Shown here: piece after piece, positions 61,812 to 64,000 of the stretch
Layout: the number at the start of each line of letters is the position of its first letter
Numbering within the stretch: position 1 is the stretch's first letter
NCBI GenBank assembly: GCA_020832235.1
Contig: JAFIEZ010000019.1
Coordinates: 59,246 to 123,245 of the forward strand
Source: Bacteroidota bacterium
GTDB lineage: Bacteria; Bacteroidota; Rhodothermia; Balneolales; HLUCCA01
Length of the DNA stretch: 64,000 nucleotides
Reading direction: 5' to 3'
Program-made: the position numbers and the translations under genes
Notes under the pieces: generated by a model
What the model saw: only the letters and a program-made list of their open reading frames with translations
What the model was told of the DNA's origin: nothing
Databases searched by the model: none

Positions 61812-63332
61812 TTACTTTCCAGTGATATTTGCCCAACTGCTTTCTTCGTGGTAATCTATAACAATATCAGGAAGTGTATCTGTTTGATATGCTGCGAATG
61901 CACTTCGCACCTCAATTTTTAGATTTTCGATGGAATGATTTATCATATCACTACGAAACCCTTTTTCACCTAGTTCAATAACCATGTTCAAAGACAATAC
62001 CCTTCCTAAAATTTTCCCTAATTGAACTAACTTTCTTTGTGCAATCTTCATATCTACGGAAAAATCGAGAGAATCTTTGAGTATTTGAGCTGATTTGACG
62101 CTCAAATGATAGTTATTTAAAAATTCATAAAGATTTGATTGTTTCGCTTTCCTCATCATCTTCAAAACGGATTCAGATAGCTGTTGATATAGAATATCGT
62201 TCGATCCTTCAAATATCTGGTATGGCCGGCTATCGACAACTGATCTTCCTGCTATATGGTTTAATCTATACCCCTTAGCTCCGACCAATTGCAGTAAGGA
62301 TTGTGCTGCATCTTGCATATAATCGGTGACGATAGTTTTAATGGCATTGGCAGGTACATCAGAACGAGATAGATCTTTATCCATGCCAGCATTCTCAGAT
62401 GTATAAGCACACATAGCGGAAAGAACCGTGTAGTAACTTTGAATCTTGGATATACGATGCTTTACCTGATCGTAACTGATAAGAGGAGATCCTCCAACTA
62501 TTCGATTTTTACAATGATCTATAGCTTCATCTAGAAGTCTTCTAACAAAACCAATACCCATACCTGGAAACTGAAGTCTGCTGCGATGAAGAATATCTAG
62601 CATCATAGTAATTCCATTACTTTTAGGTATTAGTTTATACCCGTGAGGGATTACGGCATCTACCTCATTTTTACCATAAGGCAACATATAAAGACCAAGG
62701 TTTTGGTAAACTTCACTAACCTCAATCCCCTTCTTTGTATTATCGTGAATAAAGAAATCAATATCTCTGTTAAGATCACCATCTTTATTCATTTCTCTTC
62801 CAGTAAGAAGCCAGTAATCTGCCCAACCTGTTAGACCTGCCCAGTGCTTAGTACCTTTAAGGTGATATCCTTCAGAGGATGTATCGTAAGATGTTTTCAT
62901 TTTTAAGGCGTCTGAGCCAAAATCTGGTTCGGTAATCATAAGTCCACCTAATTTCCGCTCAGAAGTGAAAGAGCTAAGCACATTATTTTTTGCCTCTTCA
63001 CTTCCATATATAGAGACAGGTTGCAAAAACAAAGCTCCATTTATACCTACCATTAAAGAAAGTGGCAGTGATTCATATGAAGTTGCTTCTAGTACAGATA
63101 AGGCCTCCTGAACATTACCTCCTCTACCATTATACTCCTTAGAAATAAATACGGATAAAGGTTCACATGCCATTATATCACGCATGACAAATGGTGGCAG
63201 GCCTCTATTCAAGCTAATTTCTTCCAAGTTTGAACGTTCCGAAAATAAGTCGGATAATACCTTCTTATAATTCTCTATAAATTCAGTGAAATTGAGATGT
63301 GCAACTGATGTTTTAACGCTTGTGTAGTCCAA
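61812..63332 (-). CDS. acyl-CoA dehydrogenase family protein (long form)
   Basis: This 506-residue flavoprotein starts at TTG 63332, since no ATG precedes the conserved part. It shows GLMITEPDFGSDA, YHLKGTKHWAGLTGWADYW, and the C-terminal IFEGSNDILYQQ with a Glu that fits the catalytic base. The length is above the 380-400 residues of short-chain enzymes because of an extended C-terminal helical region. Its substrate is not known. The sirtuin gene begins 32 bp downstream. Confidence 0.88.
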   Translation of the reverse strand: MDYTSVKTSVAHLNFTEFIENYKKVLSDLFSERSNLEEISLNRGLPPFVMRDIMACEPLSVFISKEYNGRGGNVQEALSVLEATSYESLPLSLMVGINGALFLQPVSIYGSEEAKNNVLSSFTSERKLGGLMITEPDFGSDALKMKTSYDTSSEGYHLKGTKHWAGLTGWADYWLLTGREMNKDGDLNRDIDFFIHDNTKKGIEVSEVYQNLGLYMLPYGKNEVDAVIPHGYKLIPKSNGITMMLDILHRSRLQFPGMGIGFVRRLLDEAIDHCKNRIVGGSPLISYDQVKHRISKIQSYYTVLSAMCAYTSENAGMDKDLSRSDVPANAIKTIVTDYMQDAAQSLLQLVGAKGYRLNHIAGRSVVDSRPYQIFEGSNDILYQQLSESVLKMMRKAKQSNLYEFLNNYHLSVKSAQILKDSLDFSVDMKIAQRKLVQLGKILGRVLSLNMVIELGEKGFRSDMINHSIENLKIEVRSAFAAYQTDTLPDIVIDYHEESSWANITGK

Positions 63333-63815
63333 AATATTCGGCTTTAAATTTAATATTGTATACCGTGAATTTAATCACAATCATATAGTTAAACAATTAT
63401 CGGAGCTACATCGTTATTTTTTGAACATGTGTAAATGTCTGTGGTTCAATCATTAAATTAACATAACATTTATTTACACTTACAACTAGGGTAAAATAAG
63501 AGTAAAAACAGTGCTTTATCTGCGATTTATTAGAGTGAAATTATGTATTGAGCGAATGACTCCATTTCATTGATAACGCCTGTTCCGGATAGTTGTGGTG
63601 ATGAGGATGTACGTGTTTTCTGTCTGTCAGGTTTTTGTGTTGTTGTATGATCTATTGAGCGCTTCTCAACTTAAAGTCTGTTCGACGGAGATTTACTTGA
63701 TCTGTATTTTACGCGTCTCAATTGACACTGCCACAAGGTATTAGAGAACTGTTGTATGGATGGAAGTTAGGTGGAGCAGAAGCGGCTGTGGTTTGGGTGT
63801 AGGGAAGTAGGGGAT
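63333..63815. other. 483-bp spacer between the acyl-CoA dehydrogenase and the rRNA operon
   Basis: Nothing convincing is seen: the sequence is AT-rich near the gene and mixed further on. The acyl-CoA dehydrogenase promoter should be in its left part. No tRNA is visible. Confidence 0.5.
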
Positions 63816-63851
63816 AAAAAAAAGGCTCTGTATGGGAAATACAGAGCCTTT
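63816..63851 (-). terminator. rRNA operon terminator
   Basis: A 12-bp perfect stem (63821-63832 with 63840-63851) with a 7-nt loop is followed on the minus strand by eight T residues (63823 down to 63816, overlapping the stem base). It lies 16 bp past the 3' end of the 5S gene. Confidence 0.92.
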
Positions 63852-63867
63852 GAGGGGGAAAATAAAA

Positions 63868-63979
63868 GATGAGGCAGCGACCTACTCTTCCGCTTGTGGC
63901 AGTACCATCGGCGCTGAGGAGCTTAACGGCCGTGTTCGGAATGGGAACGGGTGGGGCCTCCTCGCCAGGCCACCTCATC
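63868..63979 (-). rRNA. rrf: 5S ribosomal RNA
   Basis: The minus strand reads as a 5S rRNA of about 112 nt. The ends gatgaggtggc and gctgcctcatc pair as helix I. Internal parts match bacterial 5S consensus, for example the complement of agtaccatcggcgctg at 63901-63916 and of cgtgttcggaatgggaacgg at 63931-63950. A terminator follows, and the 23S gene should lie to the right of the window. Confidence 0.95.
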
Positions 63980-64000
63980 AAAATCAATAAAAGGGATGTG

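Noticed and set aside
63718..63987. An 89-codon minus-strand frame at the right end
   Set aside because: It runs through the 5S rRNA gene and its terminator.

Overview
The window looks like an ordinary chromosomal stretch from a Gram-negative bacterium of the Bacteroidota/FCB superphylum. Balneolota or Rhodothermota relatives are the most likely source (inference, not tested by a search). The signs are an adjacent porU-porV pair of the type IX secretion system (T9SS), T9SS-type C-terminal sorting domains, a DUF5683 protein, many lipoproteins, a class II photolyase and a BlaI/M56 pair carrying TonB domains. Most genes lack an obvious Shine-Dalgarno sequence. No phage, insertion sequence, tRNA or CRISPR array was seen. 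A 5S rRNA gene on the minus strand closes the window, so the 3' end of an rRNA operon lies there and its 23S gene should lie just beyond the right edge.

Layout. 0-2.5 kb: two acyl-CoA dehydrogenases, the first cut by the window edge and the second a glutaryl-CoA dehydrogenase. 2.5-7 kb: a periplasmic cyclophilin with a helical N-terminus, lexA, cnoX, and rplU-rpmA with a strong terminator. 7-15.9 kb: a fumarylacetoacetase-family enzyme, an M23 peptidase, ridA, two TPR lipoproteins, a cystathionine gamma-synthase/lyase, a small lipoprotein and an acetyl-CoA acetyltransferase. 16-30.6 kb: a probable long operon of porU, porV, a T9SS-exported M6-like protein without its zinc site, a large secreted MA-type peptidase with a C-terminal beta-rich region, a DUF5683 protein, a PASTA protein and rpe. 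30.7-36 kb: phoH, a metallo-beta-lactamase-fold enzyme, a DUF4914 protein with a P-loop, a structured intergenic region and a purine nucleoside phosphorylase. 36-40.7 kb (minus strand): corA, a 9-bp tandem repeat, an acyl-ACP thioesterase, and a blaI-M56 regulatory pair under a perfect palindrome. 40.8-47.6 kb: an iron-sulfur (6-4)-type photolyase, a CDP-glycerol glycerophosphotransferase-like enzyme, a membrane protein, a CrtC/AttH-like secreted protein and a class II CPD photolyase. 47.7-57.8 kb: a PspC protein, a double FKBP lipoprotein, a PhzF protein, a tetR gene with a clear operator, a hotdog thioesterase, an operon of amidase/golvesin lipoprotein, flavin reductase and rRNA-type methyltransferase, and an M23 lipoprotein. 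58-64 kb: rimO, a small secreted glycine-rich protein, an SGNH hydrolase, a zinc-cysteine-less sirtuin, an acyl-CoA dehydrogenase, and the 5S gene with its terminator.

How the genes work together. The central theme is the cell envelope: secretion and surface anchoring (PorU/PorV and a client), peptidoglycan or polymer hydrolases (two M23 proteins and a split amidase), folding helpers (cyclophilin, FKBP, CnoX) and many lipoproteins. A second theme is damage response: lexA plus two photolyases of different classes. The candidates most worth a second look are the catalytically dead M6 scaffold beside porU/porV, the DUF4914 P-loop enzyme with its structured flanks, and the photolyase block with the translationally coupled CrtC-like gene. 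None of these is proven to be a new system. Functions are read from motifs and family knowledge only; no database search was run.
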